Origin: Ureibacillus xyleni
GTDB lineage: Bacteria; Bacillota; Bacilli; Bacillales_A; Planococcaceae
DNA: 64,000 bases
Assembly (NCBI RefSeq): GCF_900217795.1
Contig: NZ_OBMQ01000016.1
Span: forward strand, 44,764 to 108,763
Direction: 5' to 3'
This document shows, piece after piece, positions 54,294-63,945 of the stretch (within the stretch, counting starts at the first letter, position 1; each line of letters opens with the position of its first letter). The notes beneath the pieces are model-generated. The model was given only the letters and a program-made list of their open reading frames with translations, did no database searches and was not told the DNA's origin. Position numbers and translations under genes: made by a program.

Positions 54294-55536
54294 ACTAATT
54301 GATAAATATGAAGCAAAAAATGGTTATGGGATAGAAAAAAAAGATAGTCGGAGGACAATGCTCACAGTAAATAAAAAGGAATATCCAGATTATTTTCATG
54401 TGAGCGACAGTGCTCCAAGAAGAGAATTGAATATGGATGCCATTGAGTTAAATTGTTTGGGCATGGTTGATTTACAATGGGAAGAATTTAGTAAAGGGGA
54501 AATATTGGATAAAATTATATTAATTGAAGAAAACCTTTATAATATATATGCCATATTAAAAAGGACACCTAAAATTGAAAAATATAATAAAATCAAGTAT
54601 TACATTGAAGAATATCGGACAAAATTTCCAGATATTATGCAGGGATTTTTGGATTTAATTATAGAAAAGACAAATCATTATCAAACCTTGCCTGGAATCA
54701 TTGATATTGATGATGAAAAAGAAACGATTGACGCTCTCTATGGGTTAGCTAGGTTATTGGAGAATGGGAGTGAAATATCTAAAAGAAGCTGGAGTATTTT
54801 TTTATATAAAGACTCTAAGCGCTGGGAAGTTATTGAAAAAAAGATATTGCATGCCTTAAAAAAATATATTTTTCCTGAATTTCAAGATTGGGAAGATAAA
54901 GATGTATTGGCTGAGTTCGGAGTGATAAATAACCCTCAATTAGTCACGATTTCCGGTCCGATTACTATAAAAAAGAATGATAGAATATTAGATTTTTCAA
55001 TTGATAAATTTGGCGTGGGTATTCATCCCATAACCTTTGAGAAGAGTGATATCGTTCAAATTGATGTTAACTCAATTGTCACAATAGAAAATAAAACGAG
55101 TTATTATGATTACTTGAATTACCTGGAAAACGAAAATAGAAAAGAATTAGTGATATATTTGGGTGGCTATCATAATAATGACAGACGTATCATTTTAAAG
55201 AAAATATATGACTATATTCTAGGAAAACATTTAGATGTTACGTTCTTTCACTGGGGCGATATTGATTATGGTGGCTTCAGAATTTGGAGCCATCTATGTA
55301 ACAAGACTAATATACAGTTTGTCCCGCTTTTTATGGATAAGAACACATTTCTTAAGTATTTGCCTGATGGGAAAGAGCTCGAAGGTAAATCTTATCGTTC
55401 AAAACTAGAAGCCTTAAAGGATAAAAGTGAATTCAGTCCTTTTTATGAACTAATTGATTTAATGCTAACCCACAACAAGAAGATTGAACAGGAGAGTATT
55501 ATTTTAAATGGTGGTATGGCTATATCATTTGAATAA
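54244..55536 (+). CDS. jetD: Wadjet nuclease JetD
   Basis: 430 aa. The N-terminal part is a CAP-like/winged-helix region; the C-terminal TOPRIM-like nuclease has its Glu in VTIENKTS (Glu282) and the DxD in HWGDIDYGG (Asp339, Asp341). The family is the DUF3322/DUF2220-type topoisomerase VI-like nuclease that cuts plasmid DNA after loop extrusion by JetABC. TTG 54244 follows GAGGAGGTGG inside jetC. Active-site residues are complete, so the system should be functional. Confidence 0.9.
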   Translation: MTKIRTLTKQQRSILNRLIDKYEAKNGYGIEKKDSRRTMLTVNKKEYPDYFHVSDSAPRRELNMDAIELNCLGMVDLQWEEFSKGEILDKIILIEENLYNIYAILKRTPKIEKYNKIKYYIEEYRTKFPDIMQGFLDLIIEKTNHYQTLPGIIDIDDEKETIDALYGLARLLENGSEISKRSWSIFLYKDSKRWEVIEKKILHALKKYIFPEFQDWEDKDVLAEFGVINNPQLVTISGPITIKKNDRILDFSIDKFGVGIHPITFEKSDIVQIDVNSIVTIENKTSYYDYLNYLENENRKELVIYLGGYHNNDRRIILKKIYDYILGKHLDVTFFHWGDIDYGGFRIWSHLCNKTNIQFVPLFMDKNTFLKYLPDGKELEGKSYRSKLEALKDKSEFSPFYELIDLMLTHNKKIEQESIILNGGMAISFE

Positions 55537-55726
55537 TAGCTCTATCAGCGATGGGAAACGTAAGCGTAGGTCTTTTGTTGTGTTGAGGTCGCAAAGCTTC
55601 AATACTCCTAAGAGTAGAAGAATTAAGTGAAATAGTAGATATAAATAAGAAGCAAAAAGTTTCATTGGAACAGCACAGTATTAAACTGCATCTTGAATAA
55701 AAAATGGAAGAAGGATTTGAATATCA

Positions 55727-56356
55727 ATGGAACTTTTAGATTTTATTAAGGAGTTTGACCCTGAGTATTATGATAAAAATAAACTTTCTATTTTAATAAA
55801 CGCGGGAGAACATATTGAGGAACAAATTGTACCTGATAAAATTGCAAAAGCACTTTGTAATATTAAAAGTACATTGCCATTAAAACCTAAGCATCTTATC
55901 GAGTTTTTAGTAGAGGTTGATTTTAAAGAATATAGTCAATTCAAAATAGATGCTATAACATATCTTATTGAAGAATTTAAACCTGAAATAGATGATGAAA
56001 GGTTTTTTGCAGTAAGTTTTTTAGCAATGATTCAATCTGCCATTCATTCTAGAATAAAAAGCCATGAGGAACATAAAGAGGACCTAATAAACCATTTTAA
56101 TACTGGATTAAGAATTTATTTTGAAAATCATGGAATTTATGAACCCTTTGATAAAATATATAAAGAAAACTACACTATTTTTCTTGGAGCTATTGAAAGT
56201 GTCAAGCATGAGGATTGCGATATGGAAATATCCTTTATACCTAATCCAGTTAGGAAAGACTTTGAAAAACAAATAGTAAAATTTATGAAGAAGTATTATG
56301 AGTCTTATGAAGATATTGAAATATATAAAGATTTTATTATTGAACAATTGATTTAG
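55727..56356 (+). CDS. Hypothetical helical protein, 209 aa
   Basis: Not recognised. All-helical, acidic, HEAT-like appearance (LLDFIKEFDPEYYD, LKPKHLIEFLVEVDF, FKIDAITYLIEEFKPEIDD). GGAAGAAGGA precedes the ATG. It is the last gene before the right att copy and follows jetD by 190 bases with no operon link. Those 190 bases hold no supportable gene. Confidence 0.65.
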   Translation: MELLDFIKEFDPEYYDKNKLSILINAGEHIEEQIVPDKIAKALCNIKSTLPLKPKHLIEFLVEVDFKEYSQFKIDAITYLIEEFKPEIDDERFFAVSFLAMIQSAIHSRIKSHEEHKEDLINHFNTGLRIYFENHGIYEPFDKIYKENYTIFLGAIESVKHEDCDMEISFIPNPVRKDFEKQIVKFMKKYYESYEDIEIYKDFIIEQLI

Positions 56357-57012
56357 GTCATGCTGTCTTGAATTGATTTAGATGAGATGCTCGCTTAATT
56401 TTAAAAAGCCAATAATCTTGCTCCTTAAGATTTTTAAAACCATAGTCAAATACATGGTTAAAGGTTTTCAATGGTAGCTAAAAATTCTTGAGAACATAGG
56501 TGTTACAGTATTTCTCGAAAGTAGTGGTTCCACTCCCATCAAACGGAAATTTATCTTTTTATCTTGCTCCCGCCGTTTTTTCTAGTACGTAGTAAAAAAC
56601 GTAGTAAAAAATATTAAAAATTAAACTAAGCTTGATATATCAATACATTTTGTAGTAAATGCTCGACTCCCGCCGTCTCCATTATTAAAATTCACTAGAT
56701 ATCAAGCGTGGCGAAACCTTGATAAGCAATGATTTTTTTTAATGTTTCAGGAAATCGTAGTTAATTTCAACAGTCTAATGTAAATAAATCGATACAAGAA
56801 CGCTTCCACTTGACATGGAAATCAATCTCCTTTTAATAACAAAAATCTATCATTTCAAAATTATGAAATGATAGATTTTCAACTCGCTGATAGTCACTTT
56901 TAATAGATCTGAAGTGAAATTCCTAGAGTTTATTATATTTAGGAGTGGGTTTTGGTGAACATAGTTAGTACAAAGTGATAGAAATTAGTTATTTCAGAAT
57001 ATCAATTTAATT
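56357..57012. other. Right end of the element: att cores, arm repeats and spacer
   Basis: No gene. A partial core CTCCCGCCGT is at 56567-56576, ACGTAGTA repeats at 56587 and 56599 (the same 12-bp period as the left end), and the full core TCGACTCCCGCCGTCTCCAT at 56663-56682. The sequence just outside the full core (ATTATTAAAATTCACTAG) is distantly similar to that following the left core. This suggests two or more integration events by related elements. Confidence 0.6.
56842..56879. repeat. Perfect 16-bp inverted repeat
   Basis: AAAATCTATCATTTCA and its exact complement separated by AAATTA. It lies in gene-free DNA outside the right att core; it could be a bidirectional terminator of a lost gene. 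Confidence 0.75.
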
Positions 57013-57058
57013 AGTCCCAAAACAACTTTTTAAGTTTTAGGACTTAATTTTTTCTTTT
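57013..57058. terminator. Terminator for the HsdR-N-like gene
   Basis: AGTCCCAAAAC/GTTTTAGGACT stem at the 3' end of the minus-strand gene, with A/T runs on both sides. Confidence 0.75.
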
Positions 57059-58137
57059 TATAGATAAGGCTCCATTGTCTTTATAATCTGATCCCTAAAA
57101 TCAACTAAATCAATAGGCTGTTGAAATGCAAGAGTTGTTCGTTCTTTATCATTCGGGGCATCATTTAAAACAATAAAATTTTTACTTCGTTCAAAATATA
57201 CCCTAATAATCCATTTTCGAATAGAGTTGTCAATTATGATGTTAAAGTAGCTTTTATTATCTCTATAAAAAATACGATCCGGGGATATTATATTTTTTAG
57301 TAATACTTTAACTACAGAGTATGCTTCAAGTTCTTCGGGTGTTGTTAAAATCCCATCATCTTCTTTCAACTCCACAATATCTTCAGCTGGTTCTGGGAGA
57401 TTTACGGATACATTTGCATCCCCTGTTGATTTTAAGGCTGCATTTAATTTGTCATTTACTTTTTCATTAAACATTTGTTTAATGCCCTTATTTATAATAG
57501 GTGTAAACTTTTCAATTATATTTTTTGTTTTAGCTCCGTCATATATCTGATTAACAAGGAATTTTATAAATTCCTCGTCTGGTGTTTCAAATTGAACTGA
57601 AAGATAAGACTTCAATGCATTTAAATATTTTAACTCTGATGCAGTGCTTGTTATATTATCAACATCAAAGCTTTCTTTACGGAATTTAGCTATTTCATTA
57701 ATTTGACTATCTCTTAGATCTAAAATGTTAAATGAGAAAAATGGTGTTGTATCCATTTTATTTGTTTCTTCTAAATCAGTATAGAATCTGTACTCAAGAC
57801 CGTTTGTAAGAATACTGAATTTGGAAGCTGTTGTCCCAAAATAGCGAAATAATTGTGAATCATGTTTTTGTAATTTCTCAGTTATACTCTTACATTCAAT
57901 TAATATCATTGGATTCCCATCCGTTAAAATTGCATAATCCACTTTTTCACCTTTCTTTATTCCTACATCTGCTGTAAATTCAGGACAAAATTCAAGTGGA
58001 TTAAAAACATCGTAACCAAGTGTTTGGAAAAATGGCATAACAATTGCAGTTTTAGTAGCTTCTTCAGTTGTAATTGAATCTTTCATGGTTCCAATCCGAT
58101 TTACGAAATTTTTTAACTGCTCAGTAAATTTCTCCAT
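57058..58137 (-). CDS. Stand-alone HsdR-N-type PD-(D/E)XK nuclease domain protein
   Basis: 359 aa. Residues about 25-125 match the type I restriction HsdR N-terminal nuclease domain: FFQTLGYDVFNPLEFCPEF, KVDYAI (Asp67) and LIECKS (Glu81, Lys83), a complete PD-ExK triad. No HsdR helicase, HsdM or HsdS follows. The middle is helical and the C-terminus a beta domain (KSYFNIIIDNSIRKWIIRVY). ATG 58137 is chosen because GGAGG lies 7 nt upstream; the 8-codon longer frame has none. It is divergent from the DUF2075 gene. Confidence 0.83.
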   Translation of the reverse strand: MEKFTEQLKNFVNRIGTMKDSITTEEATKTAIVMPFFQTLGYDVFNPLEFCPEFTADVGIKKGEKVDYAILTDGNPMILIECKSITEKLQKHDSQLFRYFGTTASKFSILTNGLEYRFYTDLEETNKMDTTPFFSFNILDLRDSQINEIAKFRKESFDVDNITSTASELKYLNALKSYLSVQFETPDEEFIKFLVNQIYDGAKTKNIIEKFTPIINKGIKQMFNEKVNDKLNAALKSTGDANVSVNLPEPAEDIVELKEDDGILTTPEELEAYSVVKVLLKNIISPDRIFYRDNKSYFNIIIDNSIRKWIIRVYFERSKNFIVLNDAPNDKERTTLAFQQPIDLVDFRDQIIKTMEPYL

Positions 58138-58382
58138 TTTATAACCTCCATTTATAATCAATTAAAAGATGAAAAATTATTATTAATGATGTCTCCTGTT
58201 AAAACTTATTAATAACAGCATAATTTTGCTGCTTTTACATAATAATTTTATCTGGTAATATTATGTAATTTTCGGTTAACATAGAATATGTATAGTTCTT
58301 AGTATTTTATTCTTAAAATTAACTGATAAGATTAGTAAATATCTTAGAGTTCAAAATTACTAAGTAGGAATGGGGTGATTTC

Positions 58383-60323
58383 ATGATTATATACGAGTCA
58401 ACAAAAGTTGGTTTTATCGATGACGTAGTAAATGAAAAAATTGTCGATCGGTTATATGAGGTGTATCAAAATAAGATAGGGAAGACATCTCGCAGTGAAA
58501 TTCGTTCGTGGGATAGTTCGTTACAACGGATGGCAAATGTGATGCAAGATCGTGAAATTCCGAAAGATTCTAAAGTTGCAATAGAGTTTAAAATTCCAAA
58601 TACAGGCAAGCGTGTGGATTTTATTGTGACAGGGAATGATGGCAAACATGATCATGCAGTGATTATTGAACTAAAGCAGTGGGAGTCTGTTAAAAAGATC
58701 GAAACCATGGATGCTGTTGTAGTCGAAACAGCGCTTGGGGGTGGGTTGCGCCAAACAACGCATCCATCCTATCAAGCATGGAGTTACGCTGCTTTGATTG
58801 AGGACTTTAATGAAGATGTTCGAACTGTACCCATTCATTTGAAACCATGTGCTTATTTACATAACTATATTTTACAGGAAAACGATCCGTTGACAGATAC
58901 ACATTACCAAGAGCACCTCGAGAAAGCACCTGTATTCACAAAGGGTCAACTAAATAAGCTAAGAGAATTTATTAAAAAATATATTAAATACGGTGATACA
59001 AACGATATAATTTTGCGTATTGATCAGGGGAAGATTAAACCGTCAAAGTCTCTTCAAGATGCACTATCTAATATGCTTGCTGGTAATGAGGAGTTTGTCA
59101 TGATTGATGATCAAAAGGTTGTATTTGAACAAGCTCTTACCTTTGCAAGGGAATGTATTCAACAAAAAGAAAAGGGAGTATTCATAATTCAAGGTGGACC
59201 AGGTACAGGTAAATCGGTACTGGCTATCAACTTACTTGTAAAATATATAGAAGAAGATTATTTGGCAATGTATGTGACCAAAAACTCAGCACCTCGTGAA
59301 GTGTATGCTGCAAAATTAAAAAAATCGATGAAGAAAACAGCAATTGATAATTTATTTAAAGGTTCAGGTAGTTTTCATGCAGCCGAGGAAAATGAATTTG
59401 ATATTTTGATTGTAGATGAAGCTCATCGATTAAACGAAAAATCTGGCCTATTTTCCAATTTAGGTGAAAACCAAGTGAAAGAACTAATACACAGTGCGAA
59501 GTTTTCAATTTTCTTTATTGACGAAGCACAAAGAGTGACTTTAAAAGACATTGGCAGTGTGGAAATGATTAAGCATTTTGCTGAACAGCTCGGTGTTAAA
59601 GTCTTTGAGGGGGAACTAGCTTCACAATTCCGATGTTCCGGTTCTGATGGATATATCGCTTGGTTAGATGATGTATTAGGGATTCGTGAAACTGCAAATA
59701 CCAATGATTTAGGAATGGATTATGACTTCCAAGTATTTGATGACCCGAACGAGTTATTAAAGAGAATTGAAGAAAAAAATACCGTAAACAACAAGTCTCG
59801 AATGATGGCTGGCTATTGTTGGGATTGGTCAAAAGAAGGTCGCTCCAATCAAGAATTCTTTGATATTCAAATTCCTGAACATAATTTTGGCATTAGTTGG
59901 AACCTTGACAACTCTATTTGGGCAATTGGTGAAAACTCAGTGAGGGAAGCAGGTTGTATTCATACGACACAAGGGCTCGAATTTGAATATGCAGGAGTGA
60001 TTATTGGGGATGACCTCCAATTTAATGGTGGACAAGTAATTACCGACTATACGAAACGTGCGAAAACAGATCAATCGTTAAAAGGGATCAAAACCTTAGC
60101 CAAAGAAAATCCAGAAAAAGCACAAAAAATAGCAGACGAAATTATACGCAACACCTATCGAACCCTCATGACACGCGGACAAAAAGGATGTTACGTCTAT
60201 TGTACAAATCCAGAATTGAATGAATATCTAAAATCCCGAATTAACAAAACTTATGAGGAGAAAGAACGTGTGAAAGAGTTTTTATTGATTGATAAAAAAA
60301 TGGGTTATGGGGAAGAAGTATAG
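58383..60323 (+). CDS. DUF2075 ATPase/helicase with N-terminal nuclease-like domain
   Basis: 646 aa. The N-terminus has a PD-(D/E)XK-like core (IEFK at 67-70, RVDFIV with Asp79, IIELKQW with Glu96 and Lys98). Then comes the DUF2075 P-loop: GGPGTGKS (271-278), LIVDEAHRLNE (343-353), IDEAQRVT and SQFRCSGSDGY, and motif-like TTQGLEFEYAG and RTLMTRGQKGCYVY near the end. DUF2075 proteins are superfamily 1-like ATPases often found in defence islands. No partner methylase is present. ATG follows AGGAATGGGGTGA. Confidence 0.88.
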   Translation: MIIYESTKVGFIDDVVNEKIVDRLYEVYQNKIGKTSRSEIRSWDSSLQRMANVMQDREIPKDSKVAIEFKIPNTGKRVDFIVTGNDGKHDHAVIIELKQWESVKKIETMDAVVVETALGGGLRQTTHPSYQAWSYAALIEDFNEDVRTVPIHLKPCAYLHNYILQENDPLTDTHYQEHLEKAPVFTKGQLNKLREFIKKYIKYGDTNDIILRIDQGKIKPSKSLQDALSNMLAGNEEFVMIDDQKVVFEQALTFARECIQQKEKGVFIIQGGPGTGKSVLAINLLVKYIEEDYLAMYVTKNSAPREVYAAKLKKSMKKTAIDNLFKGSGSFHAAEENEFDILIVDEAHRLNEKSGLFSNLGENQVKELIHSAKFSIFFIDEAQRVTLKDIGSVEMIKHFAEQLGVKVFEGELASQFRCSGSDGYIAWLDDVLGIRETANTNDLGMDYDFQVFDDPNELLKRIEEKNTVNNKSRMMAGYCWDWSKEGRSNQEFFDIQIPEHNFGISWNLDNSIWAIGENSVREAGCIHTTQGLEFEYAGVIIGDDLQFNGGQVITDYTKRAKTDQSLKGIKTLAKENPEKAQKIADEIIRNTYRTLMTRGQKGCYVYCTNPELNEYLKSRINKTYEEKERVKEFLLIDKKMGYGEEV

Positions 60324-60343
60324 CTCGATTATTTGTACCAAAA

Positions 60344-60392
60344 AGCGCAATGTACAAGATTAAATTAAACTTGTATATTGCGCTTCCTTTTT
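60344..60392 (+). terminator. Intrinsic terminator after the DUF2075 gene
   Basis: AGCGCAATGTACAAG pairs with CTTGTATATTGCGCT (one mismatch), followed by a T-rich tract. Confidence 0.85.
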
Positions 60393-60537
60393 GCTTAATG
60401 TGAAATACTTTGGTGAAAATTGTCCTATTACACGTACTCCAAATCGCCTCCTTGATGTTAAAATGGTAATAAGAAATTTTAACTAGAAATACCACAATTA
60501 ATATGTATATGAAAATTGTATAAGCGAGGATGATTCA

Positions 60538-63500
60538 ATGACGACATGTCCAAAGTGTCATAGTAATTTAGAAGAGTTTAAAGGGAAATTGATTTGTAGC
60601 AATGGATCGTGTGATTATATTTCGCTTGTTTCCGAAGTTCAACTAATGGAAGACATCATCGAAGAAACATGGTATGAAGCGATATGTAACAATGAAACGT
60701 ATTGGTATCAACAAGGATTTGAAACATACCCTTCCGTCATTAGTCATGAGTATTGGCGCCTCTATGACATGTTAAAGCAAGGTCAAATTTATGGGGCCAT
60801 TTTACAATTAAAAGATGTTTTTGAAGTGTTGATTAAGTTTCCGACGTTATACGCAGCCAGTGCCATTTACAATCGAATCCAGCGAAGTGATGTTGAAAAT
60901 AAAATCATTTTAAGTTTACTTGATAAACAATTATCTTTAGGGCATTGGAAACAGATTGCTCAAACCATTGTGAAAAAAGTGAATATTCCTTATAGCCTGA
61001 AAAGTATCTTAACGAACATTGTGAAAATTTATGAGGATATCCCTTCCTGGCGAAATGAAAATATCGGACATGGTGCTTTAACTCTCGATGAAGAAAAGTT
61101 GAAGATGGACATCTCCGAAAAATTATTGGTTATCAAAGCGTATTTAGAGGAAAATCAACAATCTTATGATGGTATTCATTTCATCGTCCAACACAATCAA
61201 GATCAACGAGTGTTAAACGGGAAAGATCACGCTAGAAAACTCCCAGAAACTTCAGGGGAATTATTCGCAGGCTATAATGGAATGCAACATAAATTATATC
61301 CTTATATATTACTAGAAGATGGAAATATTTATTTCTTTGATTCTTTTAATAAGTATGACTATAAAACATCCTTAATTAACTACCCTGAAGGAGTTAAACA
61401 AAATTTTAATAAGCAATTAAATAAAGAGATGCAACAAATTTATCTGGCCATGTCAACAAATACGACAAGAAGCGAGCTACAAGAAGAGCATTCGTTGGAA
61501 GATGAATCCTACTCTTTAATGGAAGAGGAAATCATTCATAAAATCCAAGAAGTAGATGATTTTCAAAAACCTGCATATTTAGAGGATTGGATAAAGCAAC
61601 TACTTAACGAGCATGAAAAAGGTGTGTTTCTCCTTCAAATGGAGAGAGGTACAGGGAAGACAACTTTTTCTAAATCCCTAGACGAGCATTCTATCCATGC
61701 GATCAAAATTTCTGGCGCCTCGGTTCGTTGTCATTACATAAATGATAGCTATTCCTATAAAATAAATCATTTCTTAATGAATGTTACCGATCGACTTCGA
61801 ATGAGTTCAGCTGGACGTACGGTCATTTCTTCCTATCACCATGTACCAAGTGGGGCGGAAGATAAGAAACGTGCCTTTGCGAAAAGTTTAAATGAATATC
61901 AAAAAGAACATCAAAAATATTTAAAAAAGGAAAAGCTCTTATTTATTATTGATGGACTAGATGAAATACCTTCCACTTCAAATGAGTCGATCTTTGATTA
62001 TATACCAACAGGCGATATGTTGGGTGAAAATGTATTTATTTTACTTACGTCGAGAACAAAGAATGAAGTTTCAATGTTTGTCAAGAATCGAATGAATGGC
62101 TTACAAGTTGATAGAGAAAAAACCGTTTCAAAAGACCAAGATGAAAACGTCAAAATGTTAAGGGAATATGTAAAGAAACATATCTTCAAAGAAAACAATT
62201 CTGTAACTTCAACACAGCAAGAAGAAATGATTCGTTGGATGTTAACTTATTCAGAACACCGCTTTATTTATTTGAAGCTATTAAAGGAACTCTATTCAAT
62301 CAATCAATCTATGAATCGAATGATGATACCCCAGGGAGCAGATTTATTCGATTATTATTTTGATACGTTAAAAACGATGTACGGTGAAAAGTTCTTTAAA
62401 AATATCGTGCGATTAATCGCCATTCTTTCCACAAGCTATGAATCGCTAACGTACAGGGAAATTTCATTATTAATGGGGGAAGAAAAGCCCACGTTTAAAT
62501 TACTAGCATTTCTTACGGATATTCGCGGGTTTATTCATACGGAACGAAACCATCGAGGAAATTTGCTAACTATTTCCCATCAAGATTGGAAAAAAAGGGC
62601 GATTACAAAATTTGAAGATGAAATGAAAGTAATGATAAACAATTGGGCAAAACTAGTGGATGATTCAGATGATATGATTAAACATTTTGATTGGCTAGAT
62701 GAGAAAAATGATGGATGGACGTATCTATCAACCTATTTGGAAGATTATCTAGATGACTTCAAATTAACTAAACATAACTTTAATGCAAAAAAGCATTATG
62801 ATAACATTCTCGTGAATCGAACTTTAGCCAGCATCACCAAAGTTTATCAAAAACAACGAAGACATCATATCCAAACAAACGAAATTCGACACTTACGTCA
62901 ACTGATTGAAAATGGAGAACGTCAATATGAACGGGAATTAGCTGACTCTTTATATCATCGAAGTATTTTGCTGCGTTATTTTAATCAAGACGAAAAAGCA
63001 CACAAAGATTTGAATGAAGCAATTTCAATCTATCAAAATAATTCAATTACAACGAAAGATAAAGTAGCTTTAGCATGTCTACTTACAAGTCGTGGCACTC
63101 TAGCAGATTGTATTCAGGCAGAATCTATATTTGAAAGCCTAACAGAAGAAGAACTGTCAAAATATGAAGAGGAATATGCAGATGTATTAAGTGGAAAAGG
63201 GAATACAGTGGATAATCCCCATGAAGCACTAATAATGATGGACCAGGCATTGGAAATCTATACAAGACTAAAAGAGAATGATCATTTATACAATCAAGAT
63301 TCTGTTCCTCGGCTTTTATATGAACAAGCAATCATCTTAAGTGAGAAACTAGATTTTAACAATGTAGCTCTCTCTAAGATAGATGAAGCGATTTCAATGA
63401 TTGAGGAGATGGAGCGTAATGGAAAACGCATAAATGCGAACCTTTTAGCAGCGGCGTTTTCAATTAGAGGAGATATATTATTTAAAGAAAACTTGCATGA

Positions 63501-63945
63501 GGCAATGAATGATTTTGAAAAAGGAAATGTAATTATGCAAAATCTAGGTGAACAAGGCTCCTTACCGGAAGATTTAATGAATATTCCATATGAAAATCAG
63601 GCTTACCTTTATCTCATGAGTGATGAACTAAACGAAGATGAAATTGATGAAGAAAAAAATCGTAATTTCTTCCAAGGTGTAGAAATGTTGCGAGAACTAT
63701 CTAAAGAAAATGAAAAGCTTTTAGAACAATTTCAAGGTGCCTTATATTTAAGAGCTTCGAAATATAGTGATCAAGAAAAATATGAAGAAGCAATAGCAGA
63801 TTATACTGAACTGATCCAACTACTCCAACAAAGAGTTAACAGTGGGTATAATGATAGTGAGAGTAACTTAGCTGATGCATTTATCAATCGTGGATTATGT
63901 TATTTACTCAAACTTCGCAGACTGAAATCGACAAATAAGCCTTGA
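60538..63945 (+). CDS. Zinc ribbon-HEPN-like-NACHT/STAND ATPase, copy 2 (1135 aa)
   Basis: Paralogue of the 1303-aa protein with the same order: zinc ribbon (CPKC at 4-7, Cys20 and Cys25), HEPN-like region with RNENIGH (Arg172 to His178), the beta region KLYPYILLEDGNIYFFDSF, and ATPase with Walker A ERGTGKT (369-375) and Walker B LLFIIDGLDE (467-476). The winged-helix-like EKPTFKLLAFLTDIRGFIHTE block and helical TPR-like repeats follow. The catalytic-region sequences are close to copy 1, while the C-terminal sensor half is much more diverged and shorter. ATG 60538 follows AAGCGAGGATGA. The gene is complete in the window. Confidence 0.8.
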   Translation: MTTCPKCHSNLEEFKGKLICSNGSCDYISLVSEVQLMEDIIEETWYEAICNNETYWYQQGFETYPSVISHEYWRLYDMLKQGQIYGAILQLKDVFEVLIKFPTLYAASAIYNRIQRSDVENKIILSLLDKQLSLGHWKQIAQTIVKKVNIPYSLKSILTNIVKIYEDIPSWRNENIGHGALTLDEEKLKMDISEKLLVIKAYLEENQQSYDGIHFIVQHNQDQRVLNGKDHARKLPETSGELFAGYNGMQHKLYPYILLEDGNIYFFDSFNKYDYKTSLINYPEGVKQNFNKQLNKEMQQIYLAMSTNTTRSELQEEHSLEDESYSLMEEEIIHKIQEVDDFQKPAYLEDWIKQLLNEHEKGVFLLQMERGTGKTTFSKSLDEHSIHAIKISGASVRCHYINDSYSYKINHFLMNVTDRLRMSSAGRTVISSYHHVPSGAEDKKRAFAKSLNEYQKEHQKYLKKEKLLFIIDGLDEIPSTSNESIFDYIPTGDMLGENVFILLTSRTKNEVSMFVKNRMNGLQVDREKTVSKDQDENVKMLREYVKKHIFKENNSVTSTQQEEMIRWMLTYSEHRFIYLKLLKELYSINQSMNRMMIPQGADLFDYYFDTLKTMYGEKFFKNIVRLIAILSTSYESLTYREISLLMGEEKPTFKLLAFLTDIRGFIHTERNHRGNLLTISHQDWKKRAITKFEDEMKVMINNWAKLVDDSDDMIKHFDWLDEKNDGWTYLSTYLEDYLDDFKLTKHNFNAKKHYDNILVNRTLASITKVYQKQRRHHIQTNEIRHLRQLIENGERQYERELADSLYHRSILLRYFNQDEKAHKDLNEAISIYQNNSITTKDKVALACLLTSRGTLADCIQAESIFESLTEEELSKYEEEYADVLSGKGNTVDNPHEALIMMDQALEIYTRLKENDHLYNQDSVPRLLYEQAIILSEKLDFNNVALSKIDEAISMIEEMERNGKRINANLLAAAFSIRGDILFKENLHEAMNDFEKGNVIMQNLGEQGSLPEDLMNIPYENQAYLYLMSDELNEDEIDEEKNRNFFQGVEMLRELSKENEKLLEQFQGALYLRASKYSDQEKYEEAIADYTELIQLLQQRVNSGYNDSESNLADAFINRGLCYLLKLRRLKSTNKP

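Larger units (their letters stand above)
46082..56682. mobile_element. Decayed tmRNA-targeting integrated element carrying Wadjet
   Basis: The ends are two copies of a sequence identical over 17 bp (ACTCCCGCCGTCTCCAT, at 46082-46098 and 56666-56682) that matches the 3' end of bacterial tmRNA, a frequent integrase target. Inside are the C-terminal remnant of an integrase next to the left copy, a membrane protein, two microproteins, a frameshifted gene, JetABCD and hypothetical genes. No tmRNA gene is present in the window, and the integrase is broken, so the element appears immobile and its position secondary. Confidence 0.6.
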
